Origin: Microbacterium sp. SCN 70-27
GTDB taxonomy: Bacteria; Actinomycetota; Actinomycetes; Actinomycetales; Microbacteriaceae
Assembly: GCA_001724425.1 (NCBI GenBank)
Contig: MEEK01000029.1
Coordinates: forward strand, 1 to 33,960
DNA: 33,960 nucleotides
Reading direction: 5' to 3'
Made by a program: the position numbers and the translations under genes. This document shows positions 11,586 to 18,616 of this stretch, piece after piece. The notes under the pieces were generated by a model. That model worked only from the letters and a program-made list of their open reading frames with translations, made no database searches and was not told the origin of the DNA. Position 1 is the first letter of the stretch. Every line of letters starts with the position of its first letter.

Positions 11586-11666
11586 ATCTGCAGGAGCGAG
11601 CGCGACGGATGTGGCCCAGGAGGTGTCATGGCTCACTTCTGTCACACCTCATCCTGCAGTTTGGGG
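11586..11666 (+). repeat. Palindromic intergenic element, copy 2
   Basis: Same element, better preserved. The outer arms are CTGCAGGA (11588-11595) and TCCTGCAG (11652-11659), extending to 12 of 13 matching positions (11583-11595 / 11652-11664). Inner arms are AGGTGT (11621-11626) and ACACCT (11644-11649), giving a stem with an internal loop and a further stem. The size, palindrome and intergenic location resemble REP/BIME-type or MITE-like elements. No coding capacity and no transposase nearby. Confidence 0.7.
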
Positions 11667-11788
11667 TGAGGCGGGTGCGTCGCCGGCCGTGGGGGCTCGC
11701 GAGCAGTGGGAGCGAGCGGGCGGCGGGCAGCGGGCAGCGAGGCGGCGCGCGGCCGGCAGTGGGGCAGCGAGGTGGCGCTCGGGGGTGG

Positions 11789-12049
11789 TCAGGCGGTGTG
11801 GCCGGGGGTCGGGTCCCAGTCGTCGTCGGGGTAGTCGATCACGCCGATGCCGATCGCCTCGTGGTTCGGCTCGGGGTCGGGGGCCTTCGGGGGCTTCGCG
11901 GCCTTCGGCTCTTCGCCAGGTTGCTTCTCGGTGCTCGGTTCCTCCAACTGCGTGGCGTCGGGCTCCTCGCCTGACGGCGTCGGCTGTGAGTCATCCGGGG
12001 CGGGGGTCTGGGCTGGCGACGGGGCGGGGGTCTGGTCGGTGTCGGACAT
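11789..12049 (-). CDS. Small acidic, proline-rich disordered protein
   Basis: An 86-residue product starting MSDTDQTPAPSPAQTPAPDD. ATG 12049-12047 has a very good AAGGAGG 5 nt upstream, which decides this start over the longer open frame to 12142. Composition is dominated by P, E, D, A, T and S with low hydrophobicity; only the C-terminal GIGVIDYPDDDWDPTPG looks able to fold or bind. Probably cytoplasmic and intrinsically disordered. Not recognised as a named family. Divergent from the VOC gene. Confidence 0.65.
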   Translation of the reverse strand: MSDTDQTPAPSPAQTPAPDDSQPTPSGEEPDATQLEEPSTEKQPGEEPKAAKPPKAPDPEPNHEAIGIGVIDYPDDDWDPTPGHTA

Positions 12050-12140
12050 GAGTCCTCCTTCATTCGGAGCAATCCTGCTCCGATCCGCGCGCCACCACAG
12101 GGGGGTCGACGGTGTCGGTGCCGGCACGTACGCTCTGCAC

Positions 12141-12536
12141 ATGACCGGCCTGACCCCCTACCTGAGCTTCGACGGCACCGCGCGCGAAGCGCTGGAGTTC
12201 TACCGCGCCGTGTTCGGCGGCGAACTCGTCCTCCACACCTTCGGGGACTTCGGCCGCGACGACGGCGGCCGCGACCGCATCGCGCACGGCATGCTGCAGG
12301 GCCCCGTGGAACTGTTCGCTTCGGACATCGGCCCGGGTGAGGACGTGCTGGCGCTGCGGGGCATCCTGTTCTCCCTGCTCGGCACCGCCGAGCCTGCCGA
12401 ACTCGAGCGGTGGTTCGGTGCGCTCGCCGACGGCGGCGAGGTCGTCGATCCCCTCACCCTCAAGCCGTGGGGAGATCACGACGGACAGGTGCGCGACCGC
12501 TTCGGGGTGACGTGGCTCATCGGCTACCAGGGGTGA
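12141..12536 (+). CDS. VOC family (PhnB/glyoxalase-like) protein
   Basis: A 131-residue single-module vicinal-oxygen-chelate fold protein. It has the PhnB-like opening LTPYLSFDGTAREALEFYRA, a FGGELVLHTFGDF strand, an HGMLQGPVELFASD middle segment, and the closing GDHDGQVRDRFGVTWLI with the GQxxDxFGV(T/S)W pattern of this subgroup. These proteins bind or modify small substrates or confer metabolite resistance, but most PhnB-like members have no known substrate. ATG 12141 is the start of the conserved region. Only 4 bp separate its stop from the zinc-finger gene, so they are likely co-transcribed. Confidence 0.85.
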   Translation: MTGLTPYLSFDGTAREALEFYRAVFGGELVLHTFGDFGRDDGGRDRIAHGMLQGPVELFASDIGPGEDVLALRGILFSLLGTAEPAELERWFGALADGGEVVDPLTLKPWGDHDGQVRDRFGVTWLIGYQG

Positions 12537-12540
12537 CGCG

Positions 12541-12876
12541 GTGAGCGCCCACCGCGACACCCTTCGCGAGCGCGCGGAGGCACTCGACGCGCTGCTCGAA
12601 CGCCTCGAGGCCGACGAGGCCGCGGTGCGCGCGGACCGCGCCGATCAGACCGCCGACGACGAGCACGACCCGGAGGGATCGACGCTCTCGGGCGAGTGGC
12701 AACGGATCGAGGCGCTCCGCCGCGCGGCCGCCGCCGAGCGCGCCGAGGTCGACAACGTGCTCGCGCGAGTGGATGCCGGGACGTACGGCGTGTGCGAGGT
12801 GTGCGGGCGCGACATCCCCGCCGGCAGGATCGAGGCCCGCCCCTTCGCGACGCGCTGCATCGACTGCGCGGACTGA
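12541..12876 (+). CDS. DksA/TraR-type C4 zinc-finger protein
   Basis: A 111-residue protein. The N-terminal two-thirds is a charged helical hairpin (about 5-80). The C-terminus carries the zinc finger C-x2-C-x17-C-x2-C, GTYGVCEVCGRDIPAGRIEA and then RCIDCAD. This is the actinobacterial DksA-like architecture; such proteins can enter the RNA polymerase secondary channel or act in stress responses. GTG 12541 directly follows the VOC gene. It lacks the DxxDxA coiled-coil tip of E. coli DksA as far as I can see, so classic ppGpp synergy is not claimed. Confidence 0.88.
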   Translation: MSAHRDTLRERAEALDALLERLEADEAAVRADRADQTADDEHDPEGSTLSGEWQRIEALRRAAAAERAEVDNVLARVDAGTYGVCEVCGRDIPAGRIEARPFATRCIDCAD

Positions 12877-12957
12877 GCCGCGCGCCGACTGGGCCACGCG
12901 AGCCGCCGGACTATCCCGGCCGCCCGAGTTCGACGCGTGGCCTCGACCGTTCGGGCT

Positions 12958-13030
12958 GATCAGGCGCGCCGGATCTTGATCAGGACGCCGGATCTTGATC
13001 AGGCGCGCCGGATCTTGATCAGGACGCCGG
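12958..13030. repeat. 39-bp tandem duplication over a gene 3' end
   Basis: Two tandem copies of a 39-bp unit (12958-12996; 12997-13030, the second copy diverging after 34 bp). Each unit is made of two similar halves starting GATCAGGCGCGCC and GATCAGGACGCC and separated by GGATCTT. The copy at the right overlaps the last codons and stop of the 110-residue membrane protein gene. Because 39 is a multiple of three, the left copy is an untranslated repeat of the same C-terminal coding sequence. Confidence 0.9.
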
Positions 13031-13331
13031 CGACGAGGAACACGACCGCAGCGGCCGGCTGGGCGAACGTCCACGCGGGGCCGTTGAACGGGAACGGGAA
13101 CACGGGGTTCCAGATCACCGCGATCGCGGCGAACACCGGCATCCACCACCACTGCCGCGCCTGGAACGCGAACCACGCCACGATCACCGCGAGGATCGAG
13201 GTGACGTACAGCACGAGCATGAACCAGTCCCCGCCCATGAGCGCGGGTGCGAGGAACAGCACGGCGGCGGCGAGAAGGCCCGGCGCGAAGGCGTTGCGCT
13301 GGTAGAGGGACGCGGTCCGTTCTTTCGCCAT
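12999..13331 (-). CDS. Small four-helix membrane protein of unknown function
   Basis: A 110-residue protein starting MAKERTASLYQRNAFAPGLL, with about four hydrophobic helices (16-33, LLAAAVLFLAPALMGGD; 35-55, WFMLVLYVTSILAVIVAWFA; 62-75; 85-103, AAAVVFLVAGVLI), short loops and NPVFPFPFNGPAW between helices 3 and 4. ATG 13331 has GAGGGAG about 7 nt upstream. I recall similar small proteins in Microbacteriaceae annotated only as domains of unknown function. The stop lies inside the 39-bp tandem repeat. No operon partner is visible; it is divergent from the downstream P-type ATPase. Confidence 0.75.
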   Translation of the reverse strand: MAKERTASLYQRNAFAPGLLAAAVLFLAPALMGGDWFMLVLYVTSILAVIVAWFAFQARQWWWMPVFAAIAVIWNPVFPFPFNGPAWTFAQPAAAVVFLVAGVLIKIRRA

Positions 13332-13556
13332 CAGGACTCCCTCGCGGAGGAGTTCGGCGTCGGCGACGCACCCGTTGTCATACCGTCCACCGTACCCGCG
13401 CGGCGGTGTCGAGGTCGCCGGGACGCCCGCGGCGCGAGAGGCGGTCGGGGATGCCCGCGCGGGTCGCGCGCTGCAGGCGCGGACGGCGCCGGCGGGGCCG
13501 AGTAGGGACGCCTCACCTTGCTGGCGAGCACGATCGGATCGAGCGATGCTCGATGC

Positions 13557-15461
13557 ATGAGGCTCGTACAGGCTCTGCGGCGCTACCCCGTCATCGTGAT
13601 CACGCTCGTCATGATCGCGGTCGTCCTGACTCTCCACGCGGGAGGTCACGACGATGTCGCGCGGTGGATCGCGACCGTCTACGTCGGCGCGTTCGCGGCG
13701 TGGACGGTCGTCGGCATGATCCGGGACATCCTCCGCGGGCACGTCGGACTCGACATCCTCGCCGTCCTCGCCATGATCGCGACTCTCGCCGTCGGCGAGT
13801 ACATCGCATCGCTCATCATCGTGCTGATGCTCGCGGGCGGCGAAGCGCTCGAGGACTACGCCGCCCACCGTGCGAAGCGCGACCTCACGGCGCTGCTCGA
13901 CCGGTCGCCCCGCATCGCGCACGTCATCCGCGATCCGCAGGCATCCGGCTCCGATGAGGTGACGGATGCCTCGGTCGACGACGTCGCCGTGGGCGACGTG
14001 CTGCTCGTCCGGCCTGCCGAGATCGTCCCCGTCGACGGCATCCTGCTCTCCGACAGCGGCACGTTCGACGAGTCGTCGCTGACCGGTGAGAGTCTCCCCG
14101 TGTCACGCGATGCCGGGAGCGAGGTCATGTCGGGGGCGATCAACGGGACGCGCGCGGTGCGCATCCGGGCCCTGCGCCGTGGCGCCGACAGCCAGTATCA
14201 GCAGATCGTCGCGCTCGTGCGGACGGCGCAGGATTCCAAGGCGCCCGTCGTGCGGCTCGCCGACCGCTTCGCCGTTCCGTTCACGGCGATCTCCCTCGTG
14301 CTGGCCGGCACAGCGTGGGCGATCTCGGGGAACCCGACGCGCTTCGCGGAGGTGCTCGTGCTGGCGACGCCCTGTCCGCTCCTCATCGCCGCGCCCGTCG
14401 CATTCCTCGGCGGGCTGTCCCGCGCGGCCAAGGCGGGCGTGATCATGAAGGGCGGCGCGGTCATCGAGCAGCTCGCGCGCGTGCGCTCGGCCGCCTTCGA
14501 CAAGACCGGCACGCTCACGGAGGGTCGTCCCGACCTCGTCGAGGTGCGGCCCGCGCCGGGGCACGATGCCGACGAGCTGCTCCGGCTCGCGGCGTCGGCG
14601 GAGCAGTACTCGTCGCATGTGCTGGCCGCAGGCATCCGACGTGCCGCGTCCGAGCGGGGTCTCGAGCTGCTCGGGTCGCAGGAGGCGAGCGAGGTCGCGA
14701 CCAACGGCGTCACGGCGGTCATCGACGGCCGCACCGTCGTCGTCGGAAAGCCCGCGTACGTCGCGTCGCTCGCGCCGGATACGGAGCACGCCGCGCTCGC
14801 CGCCGGCGAGGTCGCCGCCTACGTCGCCATCGACGGGCGGTTCGCCGGAGTGCTGATCCTCGCCGACGACCCCCGACCGGAGTCGGCGGCGGTCGTCTCG
14901 TGGTTGCGCGCGAACGGCGTGGAGCGCATCGCGATGCTCACCGGCGACGCCGCCGCGACCGGCGAGGCGATCGCGCGCGAGGTCGGGATCACCGAAGTGC
15001 ACGCCGAGATCCTCCCCGCGGACAAGGTCCAGCTCGCGGCGCAGCTACGTCCGCGCCCCGTCATGATGGTCGGCGACGGCGTCAACGATGCGCCCGTGCT
15101 GGCCGCGACCGACATCGGCGTCGCGATGGGCGCGAAGGGCGCAACGGCAGCGGGGGATGCCGCCGCCGTCGTCATCCTCGTCGACTCGCTTGCGAAGGTG
15201 GTCGACGCGGTCTCCATCAGCCGGCACACGCTCCGCGTCGCGCTCACGGCCATCTGGATCGGCATCGGGCTGAGTGTCGGCCTCATGGTCGTCGCGATGA
15301 CGGGCGCGATCCCCGCGGTGGCGGGCGCCCTCACGCAGGAACTCGTCGATCTCGCGACGATCCTGTACGCGTTGCGTGCCCTCGGCGGCCGGCCCAGCGG
15401 GCTCACCGTCGCACCGGTGCCCCATGCCGCGTCGAACGTGGATGCCCGTTCGTTGACCTGA
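13557..15461 (+). CDS. Heavy-metal P-type ATPase with TPCP motif (P1B-5-like)
   Basis: A 634-residue metal-exporting P-type ATPase. Motifs: TGES (176-179, dephosphorylation), TPCP (271-274, membrane metal site), DKTGT (315, phosphorylated Asp), MLTGD and GDGVNDAP (nucleotide/Mg hinge), and a QELVD motif in the last helix (about 594). There is no N-terminal heavy-metal-binding domain and no hemerythrin-like tail. TPCP plus a QExxD-type motif is what I recall for the P1B-5 subgroup (Ni/Fe-linked), so Cu, Zn and Cd seem less likely; the metal is inference. ATG 13557 starts at a typical basic pre-helix; an in-frame TTG at 13518 is an alternative. No regulator gene is adjacent. Confidence 0.88.
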   Translation: MRLVQALRRYPVIVITLVMIAVVLTLHAGGHDDVARWIATVYVGAFAAWTVVGMIRDILRGHVGLDILAVLAMIATLAVGEYIASLIIVLMLAGGEALEDYAAHRAKRDLTALLDRSPRIAHVIRDPQASGSDEVTDASVDDVAVGDVLLVRPAEIVPVDGILLSDSGTFDESSLTGESLPVSRDAGSEVMSGAINGTRAVRIRALRRGADSQYQQIVALVRTAQDSKAPVVRLADRFAVPFTAISLVLAGTAWAISGNPTRFAEVLVLATPCPLLIAAPVAFLGGLSRAAKAGVIMKGGAVIEQLARVRSAAFDKTGTLTEGRPDLVEVRPAPGHDADELLRLAASAEQYSSHVLAAGIRRAASERGLELLGSQEASEVATNGVTAVIDGRTVVVGKPAYVASLAPDTEHAALAAGEVAAYVAIDGRFAGVLILADDPRPESAAVVSWLRANGVERIAMLTGDAAATGEAIAREVGITEVHAEILPADKVQLAAQLRPRPVMMVGDGVNDAPVLAATDIGVAMGAKGATAAGDAAAVVILVDSLAKVVDAVSISRHTLRVALTAIWIGIGLSVGLMVVAMTGAIPAVAGALTQELVDLATILYALRALGGRPSGLTVAPVPHAASNVDARSLT

Positions 15462-15477
15462 GCCGTGCGTGAGCCGC

Positions 15478-15566
15478 GGGTGTCGGGAATGCGGTGAGAT
15501 GACACTGGATGTCACGTACAACGCGCGGCTTCGGGTGATCAGGGTCGACTTTGTCGTGACACTTTC
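15478..15566 (+). repeat. 89-bp direct repeat, left copy
   Basis: Starts GGGTGTCGG and ends ACTTTGTCGTGACACTTTC. An ungapped comparison with 22178-22266 gives about 65 of 89 matching positions, concentrated in the first 40 and last 19 bases (the final 19 identical). It contains TGACA-(5)-TGTCA. No transposase is adjacent. Confidence 0.75.
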
Positions 15567-15662
15567 CCGGAGCAATCTTGCTATCAGCGCCGATTGATGA
15601 TCTCGGCGTGACCAGCAAGTCGCTGCTGTCGATCGCGCGGATCCGCGCTCGACTTCGTGCGC

Positions 15663-15788
15663 CTACTGCTGGATGACGCCGACCCGCACGCCAAGCAGGC
15701 GCCGAGACAGCACACCGATCAGCAGCACTGTGACGATCGGGGCGAGCACGATCATCACAATGTACAAAACGACGACTGAAACATTCAT
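15663..15788 (-). CDS. 41-residue membrane peptide
   Basis: A small reading frame with a strong Shine-Dalgarno (AGGGAGGTGA about 7 nt before ATG 15788). It encodes MNVSVVVLYIVMIVLAPIVT and then VLLIGVLSRRLLGVRVGVIQQ. One hydrophobic helix (about 4-28) is followed by a basic, probably cytoplasmic tail. It follows the MFS gene by 26 bp on the same strand, so it could be a small partner or regulator of the exporter. Not recognised by family. The excellent ribosome site and clean membrane topology argue that it is real. Confidence 0.7.
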   Translation of the reverse strand: MNVSVVVLYIVMIVLAPIVTVLLIGVLSRRLLGVRVGVIQQ

Positions 15789-15814
15789 CCCGCTATCACC
15801 TCCCTGTGGAGTGG

Positions 15815-17443
15815 TCAGGTTCGCTGAGCAACGATGCGCAGGCGAACTGCCCCCACAAATCCGAGGATAAGAAACCCGGCGGCGACGAGCAGGGACCATC
15901 GCGTGCCGTCCGCGAATCCACGGGCGAGCGCGTCCACAGCAGCCTGCGTCTGATCACCGAAGGGGCCAGTAGCCCCTTGGGCTTGGAGCTGGGTGATCGT
16001 GGTGCCGGCCGACTGCCGCGTGGCGTCGGCGAGCTGATCCGCTTCCGTACCGGTGAAGCCGGCGTCGCTGAGTGCCGCGGGAAGTGTGAGAGCGAGCGCG
16101 ACCGACAGTGCCGCGCCGGCGAATGCGGTCCCGAGCGCGGAGCCGACCTGCCGCACAGTGCTTTGCGTGGCCGAACCTTGTCCGGATGCGTCTACCGGCA
16201 CGTCACGCAGCACGGTCCCGGTGAGCTGCGCGGACGCGAGACCGAGCCCTACCCCGTAGACGACGAGCGGCAGAGCGAGCAGCCAACCCGGAGTGGTGGA
16301 GCTGATGATCAGTGCGAGGACTACGATCCCGATCACTTCGAGGGCAAGGCCGAGCAGCACGGTTCCGGGGGAACCGAACCGCGCGGCGAGATGACGGGCG
16401 GATGCACCGGAGAGGAATGCTCCCACAGCCATCGCTGCGAGTACCAGGCCAGCGGTCATGACGCTGAGCCCGAGCGCGTTGATCAGGTACAGCGGGAGCA
16501 CGAAAATGATCGCGAACTCTCCCACCGCGACCATCGCCGCGGTGAGGTTGCCCCAGGAGAAGGTGGGCAAGACGAAGAGGCCGAGATCCAGCAGCGCGGA
16601 ACGCTGCACTTTTTCGCGGTGTCGTTCCCAGATCACGAACAGGGTCAGCGAAACGGCCGAAACGGCGAACGCGACAGGCACCGCCGAGACCGCCGCATCC
16701 GCCGGCCACACCCAGCCGAAGATCTGCAGCTCCCCCTTCGGTGTCCACCACCCAAGATCCGGGCCCTCGATGACGGCGAACACGAGCGTTCCGAATCCGA
16801 TCGCCGAGAGTAGCGCTCCGTCGACGTCGGCGCCAGGGCGGTGCGACCCGGCACGAGTGGCGGGGACGGTCAGGATGCCGGCGACGAACACGAGCGCGCC
16901 GAGCGGTATGTTCACGAGGAAAATCCAGTGCCAGGACGCCCACTGCGTGAGCGCACCGCCGGCGAGGGGGCCAATCGCGGCCGCCCCGGAGATCACTGCG
17001 CCCCAGACGCCGAACGCTGCGGCGCGGTAGCGGCCGCGGAACACGGCGTTGACCGTCGACAATGTCGCGGGCATGATCAGAGCCGCGCCGACGGCCTGCA
17101 CCGCGCGGGCCGCGATGAGGGGTCCGGACGCGGCGGCGGCGGCGGCGAGCAGACTGCCCAGCATGAACACGACGAGGCCGGCAAGGAACAGTCCTTTCCG
17201 ACCCCATCGGTCGGCGAGTTTTCCGGTGGACAGCAGCAGGGCCGCGAGCACGACCGCGTAAAGGCTGTTCACCCACTGCGCATCGGTGAGATCCAGGTGC
17301 AGATCCGCGATGATGTTCGGCAGTGCCACACCGACGATCGTGCCGTCCAGCACGATCAGGCCGAGCCCGATCGACAGCACCGCCAACCCGACCCATTCGC
17401 GCCGGGTCGGCGGTGTGTCGATACGAGTGTCGGCAGCTGTCAT
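15815..17443 (-). CDS. DHA2-family (14-TM) MFS drug exporter
   Basis: A 542-residue proton-driven multidrug antiporter of the EmrB/QacA type. Helix 1 carries IVLDGTIVGVALPNI (the family LDxTIVxVALP motif), followed by the motif A loop GKLADRWGRKGLF, motif B-like RAVQAVGAALIMPATLS, and motif C-like GAAAIGPLAGGALTQWASWH with WIFLVNIPLG. About 14 hydrophobic helices are present, with the usual C-terminal periplasmic loop (about 470-515) before the last helix. ATG 17443 overlaps the DUF2871 stop (ATGA), so the two are coupled. No TetR or MarR repressor lies nearby; the adjacent two-component system is the likely controller. Substrate unknown. Confidence 0.92.
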   Translation of the reverse strand: MTAADTRIDTPPTRREWVGLAVLSIGLGLIVLDGTIVGVALPNIIADLHLDLTDAQWVNSLYAVVLAALLLSTGKLADRWGRKGLFLAGLVVFMLGSLLAAAAAASGPLIAARAVQAVGAALIMPATLSTVNAVFRGRYRAAAFGVWGAVISGAAAIGPLAGGALTQWASWHWIFLVNIPLGALVFVAGILTVPATRAGSHRPGADVDGALLSAIGFGTLVFAVIEGPDLGWWTPKGELQIFGWVWPADAAVSAVPVAFAVSAVSLTLFVIWERHREKVQRSALLDLGLFVLPTFSWGNLTAAMVAVGEFAIIFVLPLYLINALGLSVMTAGLVLAAMAVGAFLSGASARHLAARFGSPGTVLLGLALEVIGIVVLALIISSTTPGWLLALPLVVYGVGLGLASAQLTGTVLRDVPVDASGQGSATQSTVRQVGSALGTAFAGAALSVALALTLPAALSDAGFTGTEADQLADATRQSAGTTITQLQAQGATGPFGDQTQAAVDALARGFADGTRWSLLVAAGFLILGFVGAVRLRIVAQRT

Positions 17444-17898
17444 GACGGGTCCACGACCGCCCGGTCGCCACTGGCGGTGTTCTGGGCACGGTCACGCGTG
17501 ATGGCACGACCGAGCGCGAGGAACAGCAGCACCATGGCCGTGGTAAGGAGGATATGGCCGGTGCCGGCGATCCCGGCAATCATCTTGCTGGACTCCTGAC
17601 CGACGACGGTGAGGCTGCCGTGCCAGATCAGCATCGCAGAGGTGAGGATCACGCCAGCGTTGTACAGCCAGAAGAACCAGCCGAACAGCTTGCTGCGCGA
17701 GAGGGTAAACACCTTCTCGAGGACGAGCACGATCAGCAGCACGATGAAGCCGAGGGTCAGCAGGTGCGTGTGGGCGAGGCCGAGCTGGGTGAACTGGCCC
17801 TCAGGGAAGTCGTTGAGCTTCGTGAACTCGCGGTAGAACAACCCGGAGAGCACCCCGATGATCATGTAAGCGAACGAAGCATAAAACAGGCGGCGCAT
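17440..17898 (-). CDS. DUF2871 family membrane protein
   Basis: A 152-residue protein with four hydrophobic helices. It begins MRRLFYASFAYMIIGVLSGL, then FYREFTKLNDF, GLAHTHLLTLGFIVLLIVLV, and later WFFWLYNAGVILTSAMLIWH. The FYREFTK, HTH and W-Y-N-x-G motifs are the DUF2871 pattern as I know it. The conserved His pairs inside helices could bind haem or metal, but this is not established. ATG 17898 has GAAAGGA 5-6 nt upstream; seven upstream codons in frame are not needed. It is coupled to the exporter and preceded by the inverted repeats at 17921-17981. Confidence 0.82.
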   Translation of the reverse strand: MRRLFYASFAYMIIGVLSGLFYREFTKLNDFPEGQFTQLGLAHTHLLTLGFIVLLIVLVLEKVFTLSRSKLFGWFFWLYNAGVILTSAMLIWHGSLTVVGQESSKMIAGIAGTGHILLTTAMVLLFLALGRAITRDRAQNTASGDRAVVDPS

Positions 17899-17920
17899 GC
17901 GGATTCCTTTCAAGGTCACC

Positions 17921-17981
17921 CTCCACCCTCGCCGTCGTCAATCACCGCCGGATCGTCCAAAGGGTGGAGATCGTGACGATC
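17921..17981. promoter_or_regulatory. Inverted repeats upstream of the DUF2871-exporter genes
   Basis: CTCCACCCT (17921-17929) and AGGGTGGAG (17961-17969) form a perfect 9-bp inverted repeat with a 31-bp spacer, centre to centre 40 bp or about four helical turns. Immediately beside it GATCGTGACGATC (17969-17981) is a near-perfect 13-bp palindrome. Both lie in the 91-bp gap between the response-regulator stop and the DUF2871 start. They are good candidates for binding sites of the neighbouring NarL-type regulator, or the arms could form an mRNA stem. Confidence 0.55.
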
Positions 17982-17989
17982 ACGCCGGG

Positions 17990-18616
17990 TCAGAGGATGC
18001 CAGTCTCCCGCGCGGTCGCAACGGCACGGGAGCGGCTGTCGACACCGAGCTTGTCGAACACATGCACCAGATGAGTTTTGACCGTCGCTTCGGTGACAAA
18101 CAATGTTTTCGCGATCTCCCGGTTGGATGCCCCGCTTTCCAGCAGCCGTAGCACCTCGAGTTCACGTTCGGTGAGTTTCACACGTGGGGTGCGCATGACC
18201 TGCACCATGCGGGCGGTGAGCTCGGGCGACAGCACTACCCGCCCGGCTGCCGCGTCGCGGATCGCGGCGGTGATCTGTTCCGCGGGGGTGTCTTTCAGCA
18301 GGTAGCCGGCGGCGCCGGCCTCCACCGCGCCGAGGATCTCGGCATCCCGGTCGAAGGTGGTGAGGATTACGACGGCAGGAGGAGCGTTCAGGGCACGGAG
18401 CTGCCGGGTCGTCTCAACGCCGTCGATCCCTGCGCCTAAACGCAGGTCGCACAGCACGACGTCGGGATGCAGGTGCCGGGCCAGCGTGATCGCCTCTTCC
18501 CCGGTAGAGGCCTCACCGACCACGTCCACGTCTCCACCGGCGGGGAACAGGGAGCGCATGCCCGCCCGGACGATGGGATGGTCATCGACGAGCATCACGC
18601 GCAGGACGCTCATCAT
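17990..18616 (-). CDS. NarL/FixJ-type response regulator
   Basis: A 208-residue two-component regulator. The receiver domain (about 4-122) has DDHP (11-14), the phospho-acceptor Asp57 in VVLCDLRLG, TTFD and the Lys of LLKDTPAEQI. The LuxR-type DNA-binding domain (about 146-208) has LTERELEVLRLLESGASNRE and the recognition helix TEATVKTHLVHVFDKLGV. It starts at ATG 18616, overlapping the kinase stop (ATGA). A second Met follows immediately and could also be used. It is paired with the kinase directly upstream. Likely targets are the DUF2871-exporter genes and possibly its own MMPL operon. Confidence 0.94.
   Translation of the reverse strand: MMSVLRVMLVDDHPIVRAGMRSLFPAGGDVDVVGEASTGEEAITLARHLHPDVVLCDLRLGAGIDGVETTRQLRALNAPPAVVILTTFDRDAEILGAVEAGAAGYLLKDTPAEQITAAIRDAAAGRVVLSPELTARMVQVMRTPRVKLTERELEVLRLLESGASNREIAKTLFVTEATVKTHLVHVFDKLGVDSRSRAVATARETGIL

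Larger units (their letters stand above)
11288..11788. other. 500-bp gene-free region upstream of purL
   Basis: No supported gene. The region is G-rich on the plus strand, with low-complexity runs (GGGCAGCGGGCAGCG near 11733) and GC-rich spacers at 11451-11581 and 11667-11788. Its distinctive content is two same-orientation copies of an 80-bp palindromic element (listed separately). The purL promoter should lie within 11288-11369, but no clear -10/-35 pair was found. Open frames across this stretch have compositions typical of non-coding high-GC DNA. Confidence 0.6.

Noticed and set aside
11288..11629. N-terminal extension of PurL through the open frame
   Set aside because: The extension is R/P/T-rich translated repeat DNA; conservation starts just after GTG 11287.
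9338..11974. 878-codon plus-strand open frame opposite purL
   Set aside because: Complementary to conserved PurL sequence and runs through the palindromic repeats; no domain visible.
12050..12142. Upstream extension of the acidic 86-residue protein to 12142
   Set aside because: AAGGAGG sits directly before ATG 12049, and the extension overlaps the divergent VOC start.
15567..15662. Possible transposase remnant reading ITSKSLLSIARIRARLRA
   Set aside because: Too short and without recognisable family motif; could be chance.
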